This document shows positions 1 to 8,896 of a stretch of DNA of 64,000 nucleotides, piece by piece. The notes under the pieces are model-generated. The model worked only from the letters and a program-made list of their open reading frames with translations. It did no database searches and was not told the DNA's origin. Each line of letters starts with the position of its first letter. Position 1 is the first letter of the stretch. This DNA is from CAVPGP01 sp963704025 (lineage in GTDB: Bacteria > Actinomycetota > Thermoleophilia > Gaiellales > Gaiellaceae), in the NCBI GenBank assembly GCA_963704025.1, contig CAVPGP010000005.1, positions 434,001 to 498,000 of the forward strand, in the 5' to 3' direction. The translations under genes and the position numbers were made by a program.

Positions 1-2280
1 GACCCGGTTGATCGTCCCGCCGGTGAAGGCGTACGGAGCCTCGCCGGGGTAGTCGTCCGTCACCGGCTCGCCGCTGTGCCGTCCGACAAAGAGGCCCGAG
101 CCGGCAATCGAGAATGCTCCGAGCTGGGTCCTGATCGTGCCCTCGCCGACCTTGGTCTCTCCGTGGTAGAGGGACAGCGTCCCGGTGGCGCCCGTGGGCT
201 CCATTCCTTCCTTCTCGAACGAGGCCGAGAGGATCAGGTTCTCGCCGGTGGGAACGTCCTCGGTGCCGACGACCATCTGCTCCTCGGCGCCGACGAAGTT
301 GTTGACGTAGTGGAGGCGGTTGTCCTTGACATAGAGCGCGTGGCCGCCGAAGCGGGACCCGATCGCGAAGAGCACGCCCTCGGCCCCGGGGGCAGGGATG
401 TCGACGAGCGCGCCGATCACGAACGAGCGGTTCCTCGTGTTGACGGCCTGCCACTCGCTGACCGGCGCCGTGTCCGGGAAGTAGACGTACCGGTCGCGGG
501 GAGCGGTCAGCTGTGGGCGTGGCGTCCCGAGGATCTCGACCGGGGAGCGGTCGTCGAGCGGGAAGGCGCCGTTCCGGCCGGCTTCGGAAAACCAGATGTT
601 CACGAGCTCCCTCACCTTGTCGGGCTGCTCTCCCGCGAGGTTCGAGACCTCCGACCGGTCGACGTCGGTGTTGTACAGCTCCCACTCGTCGTCGCTGAAG
701 TTGCCCCAGCCTGCGACGGTCGGATGTGTCGTCACCGCCTTCCAGCCCTCGTGCCAGATCGAGCGGGAGCCGAGCATCGCGTAGAACTGCGTCTTCCTGG
801 CGGACTCGGCCGAGGCGTCGTCGAGGCTGTCGCGCATGCTGACGCCGTCGAGGGGAGACTGCGTGTGCCCCTTGATCGTCTCCGGCGGGTCGACGCCGAG
901 CACGTCGAGAATCGTCGGCACGAGGTCGATCGCGTGGTGGTACTGGTCGCGGATCTCGCCGCGGGCCTTCGTTCCGGCAGGCCACGAGATGATGCACGGG
1001 TCGCAGGTTCCGCCGTTGAACTCGTAGCGCTTCCACATCTTGAACGGCGTGTTGAACGCCATCGCCCAGCCGTTCGGATAGTGGTTGTAGGTCTTCGTGC
1101 CGCCGAGGTCGTCGATCTGTGCCAGGTTCTGGGCCAGGTCGTCGGGGACGCCGTTGGCGAACTTCATCTCGTTGACGGAGCCGTTGGGCCCGCCCTCGCC
1201 GCTGGCGCCGTTGTCGGAGACGACGATAACGAGCGTGTTCTCCAGGAGCTCGTTCTGCTCGAGGTAGTCGAGCAGGCGCCCGATGTGGTGATCCGCGTGC
1301 GCGAGGAACCCCGCGTACACCTCGGCCATGCGCGAGAAGAGCGTCTTCTCCTCGTCGTTCAGCGACTCCCAGGGGCGGGTGACGTCGAGCAGCGGGAACG
1401 GCTTTCCGTCCGGGCCTGTGCGCGTCTCCGTCCCGATCGGGTTGATCGGCGGCAGCTCGGTGTCGGCGGGCACGATGCCGAGCTTCTTCTGCCTGTCGAG
1501 CGTCTGCTCGCGGATCGCCTCGTACCCCATGTCGAAGCGGCCCTTGAACTTGTCGATCCACTCCTTCGGCGCGTGGTGGGGTGCGTGGCAGGCTCCCGGC
1601 GCGTAGTAGAGGAGGAAGGGCTTCTCGGGTGCGACCGCCTTGGCGTCGCGGATGAACTCGAGCGCCTTGTCGGTGATGTCGTCGGTGAGGTGGTAGCCCT
1701 CCTCCGGGGTGCTCGGCTGGTCGACGGGGTGGTTGTCGTAGACCAGGTCGGGGTACCACTGGTTCGTCTCGGCGCCCAGGAATCCGTACCACCGCTCGAA
1801 GCCGCGCCCGGTCGGCCAGTTGCGCCGCGTCGAGGCGAGGTTCATCTCGTCGGTCGGGCAGAGGTGCCACTTGCCGACCATGTAGGTGTTCCAGCCGAGC
1901 TCGCCGAGGATCTCGGAGAGCATGCCGTTCTCGGGCGGGACGGTGCCGCTCGCGTTCGGGAAGCCGATCGCCGCCTCGGTGATGCAGGCCATGCTGTTCC
2001 GCGTGTGGTTTCGGCCCGTGAGCAGGCACGAGCGGGTCGGCGAGCAGAGTGCCGTCGTGTGGAACTGGGTGTAGCGGACCCCAGCAGAGACGATCCGGTC
2101 GATGTTCGGCGTCTCGATCGGGCCGCCGTAGCAGCTCATCGCCGAGAACCCGACGTCGTCGAGGACGATGTAGAGGACGTTGGGCGCGCCGTCCGGCGCC
2201 TTCGGTGGTTCGAAGGGCGACCAGTCGGGCGTCGAGTCGCGGATGTCGGTGTTGATTACGCCCTTGAACGCCTTGCTCAT
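1..2280 (-). CDS. Arylsulfatase, C-terminus cut by the window edge
   Basis: This is a type I sulfatase, which hydrolyses sulfate esters. The visible protein is about 760 residues and starts MSKAFKGVIN at the ATG ending at 2280. The metal-binding N-terminal stretch NVLYIVLDDVGFSAMSCYGG is followed by the formylglycine signature CSPTR at residues 79-83 and TGRNHTRN, so Cys79 should become the catalytic formylglycine. Further sulfatase landmarks are GKWHLC, CHAPHHAP and VSDNGASGEGG. The C-terminal third (NTRNRSFVIG onward) looks like a lectin-fold accessory region of the kind seen in large arylsulfatases. No signal peptide is seen, so it is probably cytoplasmic. The true C-terminus lies outside the window. 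Confidence 0.93.
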   Translation of the reverse strand, partial: MSKAFKGVINTDIRDSTPDWSPFEPPKAPDGAPNVLYIVLDDVGFSAMSCYGGPIETPNIDRIVSAGVRYTQFHTTALCSPTRSCLLTGRNHTRNSMACITEAAIGFPNASGTVPPENGMLSEILGELGWNTYMVGKWHLCPTDEMNLASTRRNWPTGRGFERWYGFLGAETNQWYPDLVYDNHPVDQPSTPEEGYHLTDDITDKALEFIRDAKAVAPEKPFLLYYAPGACHAPHHAPKEWIDKFKGRFDMGYEAIREQTLDRQKKLGIVPADTELPPINPIGTETRTGPDGKPFPLLDVTRPWESLNDEEKTLFSRMAEVYAGFLAHADHHIGRLLDYLEQNELLENTLVIVVSDNGASGEGGPNGSVNEMKFANGVPDDLAQNLAQIDDLGGTKTYNHYPNGWAMAFNTPFKMWKRYEFNGGTCDPCIISWPAGTKARGEIRDQYHHAIDLVPTILDVLGVDPPETIKGHTQSPLDGVSMRDSLDDASAESARKTQFYAMLGSRSIWHEGWKAVTTHPTVAGWGNFSDDEWELYNTDVDRSEVSNLAGEQPDKVRELVNIWFSEAGRNGAFPLDDRSPVEILGTPRPQLTAPRDRYVYFPDTAPVSEWQAVNTRNRSFVIGALVDIPAPGAEGVLFAIGSRFGGHALYVKDNRLHYVNNFVGAEEQMVVGTEDVPTGENLILSASFEKEGMEPTGATGTLSLYHGETKVGEGTIRTQLGAFSIAGSGLFVGRHSGEPVTDDYPGEAPYAFTGGTINRV

Positions 2281-2403
2281 GACGGCCTCCCCCACGTGGT
2301 CGGTTTGCACCGACGCTATCGACCCCGAGTGGAGAGCGCCTCACCCCGGGTGGATGACGCGCGGCACGTCGGAGGGCGCTTTGGCGGCGGCGTCCGTCGG
2401 CGA

Positions 2404-2976
2404 TCAGCCGGGGAGCGAGACGACGAGCGCGTCCCCGTCGGCGGCAACCGAGCCGCCCAGCGCCTCGACGATCCGCCGGCCGCCGGAGGCGCCGAGGTCG
2501 CGCACCTCCTTGCCGAGCACGATCGGACGCGCCGCCTCCTCGACCGGCGAGAGCGTCAGATCCGTCCCCGCCACGTGCAGGGACAGCTCCTCGAGGCCGC
2601 CGTGGCGCACCGCCGCGTCGGTGATCCCGCGCAGCGCGACGACGGCCGCGTCGCGGTCCACCGTCACGGGTCCTCCCTCGCCGGTCACGCTCACCTTCTC
2701 GCCCGCGGCGCTCTGCGCGAGCTCCAGCGAGTCGGCCTCGGCGAGCTGCGGCTCCCAGCGTCCGGCCTCGATCCGCGCCAGGAGGCCGAGCAGCTCCAGC
2801 AGCTCGGTCATCTGCTCGGAGGCCGCCTCGATCATGGCGACGTAGCGTTCCTGCCGCTCGTCGAGCCCACCGAGGCGGGAGAGCGTCCGCGCGAACCCGA
2901 ACGCCGTCGCGAGCGGCGTGCGGACGTCGTGGCAGGCGAGCGAGACCAGCCGGGCGAACGAGTCGTCGTCGGCCAT
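2404..2976 (-). CDS. Short histidine-kinase-like protein (DHp plus degenerate ATPase domain)
   Basis: A 190-residue soluble protein. An H-box-like motif (ACHDVRTPLATAFGFARTL, near residue 14) marks a dimerisation/phosphoacceptor helix. The C-terminal half resembles a shortened HATPase domain, but clear N, G1 and G2 boxes are missing; the end reads GGRRIVEALGGSVAADGDAL. It may be a phosphotransfer or regulatory protein instead of an active kinase. No sensor domain, membrane segment or neighbouring response regulator is seen. Its start is only 14 bp from the divergent folE2 start. Confidence 0.75.
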   Translation of the reverse strand: MADDDSFARLVSLACHDVRTPLATAFGFARTLSRLGGLDERQERYVAMIEAASEQMTELLELLGLLARIEAGRWEPQLAEADSLELAQSAAGEKVSVTGEGGPVTVDRDAAVVALRGITDAAVRHGGLEELSLHVAGTDLTLSPVEEAARPIVLGKEVRDLGASGGRRIVEALGGSVAADGDALVVSLPG

Positions 2977-2990
2977 ACTGGGGCTGAAGC

Positions 2991-3999
2991 ATGAAGGAAA
3001 CCCGCCCGACGCTCATCGAGGACCTGCAGGCCGCCAGGGCCGAGGTGCCGCTCGCGCTCTCGCGCGCGGGCGTCACGGGTGTCCAGAAGGCGATCCGGAT
3101 CGAGCACGAGGGTCGGCAGAAGACGTTCGCCGCTGAGATCTCGTGCACGGTCGACCTCGACCCGCGCGCAGAAGGGCGTCCACATGTCCCGCTTCACTGA
3201 GTCGTTCGACGAGGCGCTCTTCGGCGAGGCGATCGACGAGGTCGTGATCGGCGAGGCGTTCCTGGTCGAGACGCTGGCCGAGCACATCGCGCGGCACATC
3301 CTCGAGCGCCAGCAGGCCCTGCGCGCGGAGGTGCAGATCGTTGCCCGCTACCCGCTCGAGCGAACGACTCCGGTCACCGGCCTGCGGACGCAGGAGATGG
3401 TCTCCCTGATCGGAATCGCCGCCGCGTCCGCCGATCGGGTGCGCCGCGTGGTCGGCATCGAGGCGACGGGCATCAACGCGTGCCCGTGCGCCCAGGGCCT
3501 CGTGCGCGGGCGCGCGAGCGAGCGCCTCGCCGAGGCAGGCTTCGACGGAGACGACGTCGAGCGCATCCTCGAGCTCGTCCCCCTCGCGACGCACAACCAG
3601 CGCGGGCGCGGAACCCTCTACGTCGGCACGGAGACGCGCGTCAACGCAGAGGCCCTCGTCGGCATCGTCGAAGGCTCGATGAGCTCACCCGTCTACGAGC
3701 TGCTGAAGCGTCCCGACGAGCTCTTCGTCGTCGAGCACGCCCATCTCCAGCCGCGGTTCGTCGAGGACTCCGTCCGCCTCGCGCTCAAGGAGACGCTCGA
3801 GGCGTACCCGGAGCTCGACGACGCGGACTTCCTCTACTCGCGCCAGGTGAACCTGGAGACCATCCACACGCACGACGTCGTCGCCGAACGCTCCGGCACC
3901 GTGGGCGAGCTGCGCCGTGAGCTGGACGGCGAGGTCGCCCCGCGCCATACCGAGCTCCGCGAGTGGCTCGCCGGCGAGCCCCACGCCGAAGAGAGCTAG
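2991..3999 (+). CDS. folE2: GTP cyclohydrolase FolE2 (type IB), apparent frameshift
   Basis: FolE2 converts GTP to 7,8-dihydroneopterin triphosphate, the first step of folate synthesis, using a metal other than the Zn of FolE. The N-terminal part reads in one frame from the ATG at 2991 (LSRAGVTGVQKAIRI...TVDLDP). The rest (QKGVHMSRFTESFDEALFGE through GINACPCAQ to the stop at 3999) reads in another. The crossing is at about 3164-3170 in a CG-rich run. GINACPCAQ carries the conserved metal-site Cys. Removing one base restores a protein of about 335 residues. Its stop codon overlaps that of the convergent metalloprotease gene by 4 bp. A sequencing insertion is more likely than loss of function. 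Confidence 0.9.
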
Positions 4000-5307
4000 C
4001 GCTTCACCGGGACGAAGAGCGCGCCGAGCGACGTCGCGGTCTTCACGGGCACCGGCGCACCGCGCGCGGGCGGTCGTGCACGGGCCGGCCCAGTGCTTGA
4101 GCCGCCAGCCCTTTGCGGGCACCGCCTTCACCGTCACGACCTTCCCTCCCTGGACGGACAGAGAGCAGCGGGACGGGCACGAGATGCCCCCGCCAACGAC
4201 CTTGCCCTTGCCGGTGACCTTGACCTGCAGCTTCCGGACGTCCTTGACGAAGAGGGCCGTGACGTTCTTCGGCGTGTCGAGCGTCATCTCGCAGTCGGCG
4301 AGGCCGCTGCAAGACCCGCTCCAGCCCGCGAACCGCATGCCGGCGGCGGGCGTGGCGGAGAGGCTCACCATCGACCCGGAGTCCCAGCTCGTGGTGCAGG
4401 CGGCCGTGCACGCGAGGCCCGGCGCGTCGCTCTCGACCGTGCCACTGCCGTTGACGGTCACGTTCAGCGGCGTCTGCGTGCCGAGGCGCTGCAGCCAGGC
4501 CGAGTCCTGGATGTCCGACCACGACCCCGAGTGGCCGTAGTAGTCGTCGTGGCCGGCGTCGAGGACGAGCGACCCGAGCGGGATGCCGCCCGTGATCTTC
4601 GGGTAGAGGATGTCGGCGGACGAGTCGCAGGGATGGCCGGGATCGCCCGGGCACGCGTGCGGCGCGCCGGCCGGCAGCGCCCCGAGCGAGTGCAGAAACT
4701 CGTGCGCGGCGACCAGCGAGCTCGGGACGTCGAAGGTGTTGCAATCTGCCTGGACGAACAGCACCGCGAAGTCCGGGCCGCTGCGGAAGTCGCCCGAGGA
4801 CTGGCCGCACACGGAGCTCGTCTGGGCGTCGACAGGCCCGTCGTAGTAGACGAGGTACTTCTTGAACCTCGACGAGAACGTCGCCCGAAGCTCGAGGACG
4901 ATCCTGCGGTAGCGGTTGTCGAGCGGCCGGAGGTCGGCCTTCGTCGCCGAGAGCTTGACGTCCGAGATGTCGAGCTGACCGAGACCCGGCGGGCAGCCGG
5001 GGAACGCAAAGAGGTCGAAGCGCGGCGTGCGGGTCGGGTCCTGGCCGTGCCACCAGCTGTCGATCTCGGCCATGTCGCCGACGATCTGGGGGTCCCACTG
5101 GCCCGAGGCGTCCGGCTGGTCGCCGGCCGTCGCATAGATCACGTGCACCTGCGGCCCCGCGACGGCCTCCGGCTCCCGGTCCTGGGCCGTCTGGTCGGTG
5201 CCGCACCAGGGAGCCGGCCCCGCCGCGAGCGACGAGGGGGCCTGCGCGAACGCGGCGACCGCCAGCGCGGCGGTCATCGTCGAGCAGGCGAGAACGGCGC
5301 GTCTCAT
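3996..5307 (-). CDS. Secreted HExxH metalloprotease-like protein with InlB-type repeats, apparent frameshift near C-terminus
   Basis: A predicted exported protein of about 436 residues, family not recognised. It begins with a signal peptide (MRRAVLACSTMTAALAVAAF). A zinc-protease motif AHEFLHSLG places H202-E203-x-x-H206, preceded by Cys-rich segments. The C-terminus has two copies of the divergent InlB B-repeat fold (AGMRFAGWSGSCSGLADCEM and GWRLKHWAGPCTT). The last stretch switches frame near 4055; in the restored frame it ends CAVPVKTATSLGALFVPVKR at the TAG at 3996. Length modulo 3 confirms one extra base. Its ATG overlaps the plsY stop by 4 bp (ATGA), so it is translationally coupled as the last gene of sod-plsY. 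Confidence 0.72.
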
Positions 5308-5907
5308 GCGCTGGCGGTTCGCCTGAAGTGGAAGCGGCTCTCCTCGCCTGCGCGCAGACGGCGCAGGTTGGCCCGGTGGAGCACGATCACCCCGGCGCCT
5401 GCGGCCGCCGTGAAGAGGATCACCGAGGCCGGCTCGCCGAAGGCATAGGCGAGCACGGGCAGCGCCACCGCGGTCGCGATCGATGCCAGCGACGCGTACC
5501 GTCCGAGCAGGAAGACGACGAGCCAGACCGCCAGTCCGGAGATCCCGACGAGCGGTGCGACGCCCAGGAGCACGCCGCCGCAGGTGGCGACCATCTTCCC
5601 GCCCTTCTCGAAGCGGAGGAAGAGCGGCCGCCAGTGGCCGAGCATCGCCGCGGCGCCGGCGAGGATGCCCGGCCAGATCCGAGACGAGCAGCACGCCGAG
5701 GAGCGCCGGGACGAAGCCCTTCAGCACGTCCAGCACCACGACGGCCACTCCCAGGCGAAGGCCGTACGTGCGCCAGACGTTCGAGGCGCCGATGTTGCCG
5801 CTGCCGACCTTGCGGATGTCCTCGTGCTCGAACAGGCGTACGAGCCAGTAGCCGAAGGGGCACGAGCCCGCGAGATATCCGAACAGGACGAGCAGCGCCG
5901 TTGTCAC
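5304..5907 (-). CDS. plsY: Glycerol-3-phosphate acyltransferase PlsY, apparent frameshift
   Basis: PlsY acylates glycerol-3-phosphate with acyl-phosphate to make lysophosphatidate at the inner membrane. The N-terminal half reads TTALLVLFGYLAGSCPFGYW and has the signature GSGNIGASNVWRTYG. The C-terminal half, in another frame, has GHWRPLFLRFEKGGKMVATC, matching the family's second conserved motif. The break is at a GGG run near 5668-5670; removing one G gives about 200 residues, the usual PlsY length, with several membrane helices. The GTG start overlaps the sod stop by 4 bp (GTGA), and the TGA stop overlaps the next start (ATGA). Confidence 0.88.
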
Positions 5908-6543
5908 AGGCGCAGAGTACTGCCTACTTCCGGATCTGGTACCTCGACGCCCAGTCGTTCGACGACCGACCAGTCGAGGTTCGCGAGAAACGCGTCGATG
6001 TAGCCGCCGCGGTCGGTGCCGAAGTCGATGAAGTACGCGTGCTCGTAGACGTCGAGGGCCACGAGCGGTGTCGCGTTCCAGACCGGGAAGGTGTTCTGCG
6101 CGTCGCCGACGTAGTTGAACAGCCGGCCCTCGTCCCAGTCGATACGCCGTCCACGCCCAGCCGCGGCCGGCCATGCCGGTGCCCTTCAGGTCCTGCCGCC
6201 ACGCCTCGACGGAGCCGAAGTCCCGCTTGATCAGGTCTCCGATCACACCGTCGGGATCGCCGCCGTCGCCGCCGAGGTGCTCGAAGTAGATCTCGTGGTT
6301 CTTGATCCCGCCGATCGCGAAGGAGAGGTCGACCTTCAGCGAGCGCACGTCCGAGTAGACCTGGTTTGCAGACGACCAGTCGACCGAGGCGAGCTTCCCG
6401 AGGATCTCGTTCCGCTTCGCGACGTACCCCTGGTAGAGCTTGTAGTGCGCCTCGACGGTCTCGCGCGAGATGCCGTCGAGCTCGTACAACGCCGGCTTGA
6501 GCTCGCGCGGGGTGATCTCCTCGAACTGGTAGACGAGCGCCAT
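5904..6543 (-). CDS. Divergent Fe/Mn superoxide dismutase, apparent frameshift
   Basis: A Fe/Mn-SOD family member that would dismutate superoxide. All four metal ligands are visible: His33 (EAHYKLYQGY), His83 (GGIKNHEIYFEHL) and the Asp and His of ALDVYEHAYFIDFG. The N-terminal 130 residues are in one frame. From DWDEGRLFNYVGD onward the frame shifts, with the extra base at about 6141. The restored length is about 212 residues. It is quite different from the neighbouring, divergently transcribed SOD at 6625 and begins a three-gene operon with plsY and the secreted metalloprotease. Why an SOD would be coupled to phospholipid synthesis is unclear. Confidence 0.87.
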
Positions 6544-6624
6544 CTCTCTCCTTGTTTCCTCTTCGCGGGCGGGGTGAGCATATCCTCAGCCAGAAGCGGA
6601 AAGAGTGGGGAAAGGAGACCCAGA

Positions 6625-7223
6625 TGGCGTTCGAAGTCCCGCCCCTGCCGTACGACTACGCGGCCCTCGAGCCCGTGATCGACGAGCAGACGATGCACCT
6701 CCACCACGACAAGCACCACCAGGCTTACGTGGACAACGCGAACAAGGCGCTCGCAGGAACCGAGTGGGCCGACCGCCCGGTGGAGGCGGTGCTGGCCAAC
6801 GTCGACCTGCTGCCGGAGGACAAGCAGGCGGCGGTGCGAAACAACGTCGGCGGCCACGCGAACCACTCGCTCTTCTGGGAGCTGATGGCGCCCGGGGGAC
6901 AGGGCGAGCCGCCGCCCGAGATCGCCGGCACGTTCGAGTCCGTCGACGCGTTCAAGGCGCAGGTCAACCAGGCGGGGATCACGCGCTTCGGCAGCGGCTG
7001 GGCCTGGCTCGTCTGGGACGGCACCGGCCTCGCGGTCAATTCGACGCCGAACCAGGACTCCCCGATCATGAACGCCGACGTCCCGCTGCTCGGGATCGAC
7101 GTCTGGGAGCACGCCTACTACCTCCGCTACCAGAACCGGCGCCCGGACTACCTCGCCGCCTGGTGGGACGTCGTCAACTGGGACACCGTCTCGCAGCGGC
7201 TCGCGGAGGCGAAGGCGTCCTAG
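6625..7223 (+). CDS. sodA: Superoxide dismutase (Fe/Mn family)
   Basis: A canonical 199-residue SOD. The metal ligands align with the family: His27 (MHLHHDKHHQAY), His81 (GGHANHSLFW), Asp159 and His163 (GIDVWEHAYY). The ATG at 6625 is preceded by a strong ribosome binding site (GGAAAGGAG), so this start is preferred over longer alternatives. It is divergent from another SOD at 6543, with an 81-bp gap between the starts. Metal preference (Mn or Fe) cannot be fixed from sequence alone. Confidence 0.95.
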
Positions 7224-7254
7224 TAGCCCACTGGAGTTCCCGACGAGGTCGGGT

Positions 7255-7552
7255 TCATCCGGTCTCCTCCCCCGCTAGCGCAGCGCGGAGCTTCTCGACC
7301 ACGGCGGCGATCTCCGGGGCGCCGCCGTGGGGTGCGCCCGCCCACTCGTCCGCGTCCATCCAGCCGACCTCCGCCGGCGTGCCCGGTGGCGCGGGAAGAC
7401 GTGGAGGTGGAAATGCGCCACGTGCAGCGCCGCCAGGTGGCCCCGCTCCGGGTCGAGGACGGCCCGCAGCGCTCCCGCGAGCCGGTGGGCGTCGTCCATC
7501 ACTGCCTCGGCCTCGCGGGTCGTGAGATCGGGGAGCTTAGGCAGTCGTCCAT
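7255..7552 (-). pseudogene. HIT-family hydrolase remnant (internal deletion plus frameshift)
   Basis: The HIT active-site motif is present as HVAHFHLHVFPRH (His-x-His-x-His). The preceding helix reads TREAEAVMDDAHRLAGALRA. After FPRH the frame must shift (about 7390) to read GTPAEVGWMDADEWAGA and end at 7255. The likely start, ATG at 7552, gives MDDC, which resembles the N-terminal zinc motif of HIT proteins. The roughly 50 residues expected between this and the helix are absent. Thus a nucleotide-binding HIT protein seems to have lost its N-terminal core, by real decay or by assembly error. Confidence 0.55.
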
Positions 7553-7634
7553 CGGAGCAGGCCGAGCCTAGCGAGTCGGGGCTCGGAACCTCGGCAGGCG
7601 CTGCTTTACTGACCCTCGATGGCGGTCCCGGGCG

Positions 7635-8297
7635 TTGATCACGGGGGGAACGGGGAAGCTCGGCGCGCCGCTCGCCGAGCGGCTCCGCGCCGAGGGTTGG
7701 CACGTGCTCGCGACGGGGCGGGCCGACGGCGACCTCCGCTCGGCGGCGACCGCTCGCGCGCTCGTCGAGCGTGCGGCCCGCGAGCTGGGCGGCCTGGACG
7801 TGGTCGTCGTGGGCGCCTCCGACGGCTTCGCCCCGCGCCCGGTCGGGGAGGTCACCGAGGAGGACTGGGACACGGCGCTCGACGTCACCGCCAAGGGCGC
7901 CTTCTTCGTGGCCCAGGCGGCGGCGCCTCATCTGCGGACCTCCCGCGGGTTGCTCGTGCTGGTCGAGGACCTCGCGGACGAGCAGGGCTGGCCGTCGTTC
8001 GCGCCGCATGCGGCCGCGAAGGGGGCCGTCTCCGCGCTGACGCGTGTCCTGGCGCGGGCGCTGGCGCCGGAGGTTCGCGTCAACGGCGTCGCACCCGGCA
8101 ACGTCGCGATCGATCCCGAGCAGGGCGCGCGCCGCGCGGCGGAGTCGCTGCTCGGGCGTGTCGGCTCTCCGGACGACATCGCCGGAGCGATCATCTACCT
8201 CGCAGGGGCGGAGTTCGTCACCGGAACCTCGCTGGTCGTCGACGGAGGACGCCTGCTCCAATCCGAGCGGCCCGACTCCGACGTAGACCGGACGTGA
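7635..8297 (+). CDS. SDR-family oxidoreductase with His in place of the catalytic Tyr
   Basis: A Rossmann-fold short-chain dehydrogenase/reductase of about 220 residues. The dinucleotide motif TGGTGKLG starts at residue 3, with VVVGASDG and VNGVAPGNV later. The usual YxxxK is replaced by PHAAAKGAV, so the position of the catalytic Tyr holds His. This resembles some pteridine-reductase-like SDRs, but the substrate is unknown. I use the TTG at 7635. An ATG at 7619 (MAVPG) would join if one base were extra near 7633, consistent with the other +1 shifts nearby. The stop region overlaps a possible GTG start of the downstream sigma factor. Confidence 0.82.
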   Translation: MITGGTGKLGAPLAERLRAEGWHVLATGRADGDLRSAATARALVERAARELGGLDVVVVGASDGFAPRPVGEVTEEDWDTALDVTAKGAFFVAQAAAPHLRTSRGLLVLVEDLADEQGWPSFAPHAAAKGAVSALTRVLARALAPEVRVNGVAPGNVAIDPEQGARRAAESLLGRVGSPDDIAGAIIYLAGAEFVTGTSLVVDGGRLLQSERPDSDVDRT

Positions 8298-8359
8298 GTG
8301 TTGCGGTCGAAATCGCCTGCCTCTTGCCCAGCCCGCGCAGAGTCGCCAGCATCCCAACG

Positions 8360-8896
8360 GTGGAGTTGACGGACGGGGAGCTGATCCGGCGGACCGGCGA
8401 GGGCGACCGGAGCGCCTTCGAGACGTTGTACCGGCGCTACGCGCGCACGGTGCTCGGCCTCGCGCTGCGACGGCTCGGCGACCGCGGCCGGGCGGAGGAC
8501 GCCGTCCAGGAGACATTCGCGTCGGTCTGGCGCAGCGCGCGCAGCTACAAGCCCGAGCGCGGACCCGGCGCGCCGTGGCTCTTCGCGGTCGCCCGGAACG
8601 CGATCGTCGACCGGGGCCGGGCACGCAGCGAGCCGCCGGCGGATGCCCCCGACGAGCCGTCCACCGACAGGGGCCCGGACGACCGCGCCGAACAGGAGTG
8701 GGTGTCGTGGCGCGTGCACCGCGCGCTCGAGGAGCTGCCCGTGCACGAGCGCGAGGTGATCGCACTGGCCTATTGGAGCGGGCTGTCGCAGAGCGAGGTG
8801 GCCGAGTTCCTCGGCATCCCCCTCGGCACGGTGAAGACGCGGACACGCGCGGCGCTGGCGCACCTGGCCGACGAGCTGGGAGAGGAGCTGCGGTGA
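8360..8896 (+). CDS. ECF RNA polymerase sigma factor
   Basis: A 178-residue sigma-70 family ECF factor. Region 2 reads FETLYRRYARTVLGLALRRL and DAVQETFASVWRSA; region 4 reads LPVHEREVIALAYWSGLSQS and IPLGTVKTRTRAALAHL. It would direct RNA polymerase to a small regulon, released by the anti-sigma factor that follows with a 4-bp GTGA overlap. The GTG at 8360 places region 2 a few residues from the N-terminus. A longer form from GTG 8294, overlapping the SDR stop, is possible. Confidence 0.92.
   Translation: MELTDGELIRRTGEGDRSAFETLYRRYARTVLGLALRRLGDRGRAEDAVQETFASVWRSARSYKPERGPGAPWLFAVARNAIVDRGRARSEPPADAPDEPSTDRGPDDRAEQEWVSWRVHRALEELPVHEREVIALAYWSGLSQSEVAEFLGIPLGTVKTRTRAALAHLADELGEELR

Noticed and set aside
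76..2994. 972-residue open frame on the plus strand
   Set aside because: It is antisense to the arylsulfatase and the kinase-like gene. Its product is Arg/Val/Asp/Glu noise typical of the mirror frame in GC-rich DNA.
3685..6543. One 952-residue minus-strand protein
   Set aside because: It joins the start of sod with fragments of plsY and the metalloprotease only because of extra bases. The three genes have their own starts and stops.
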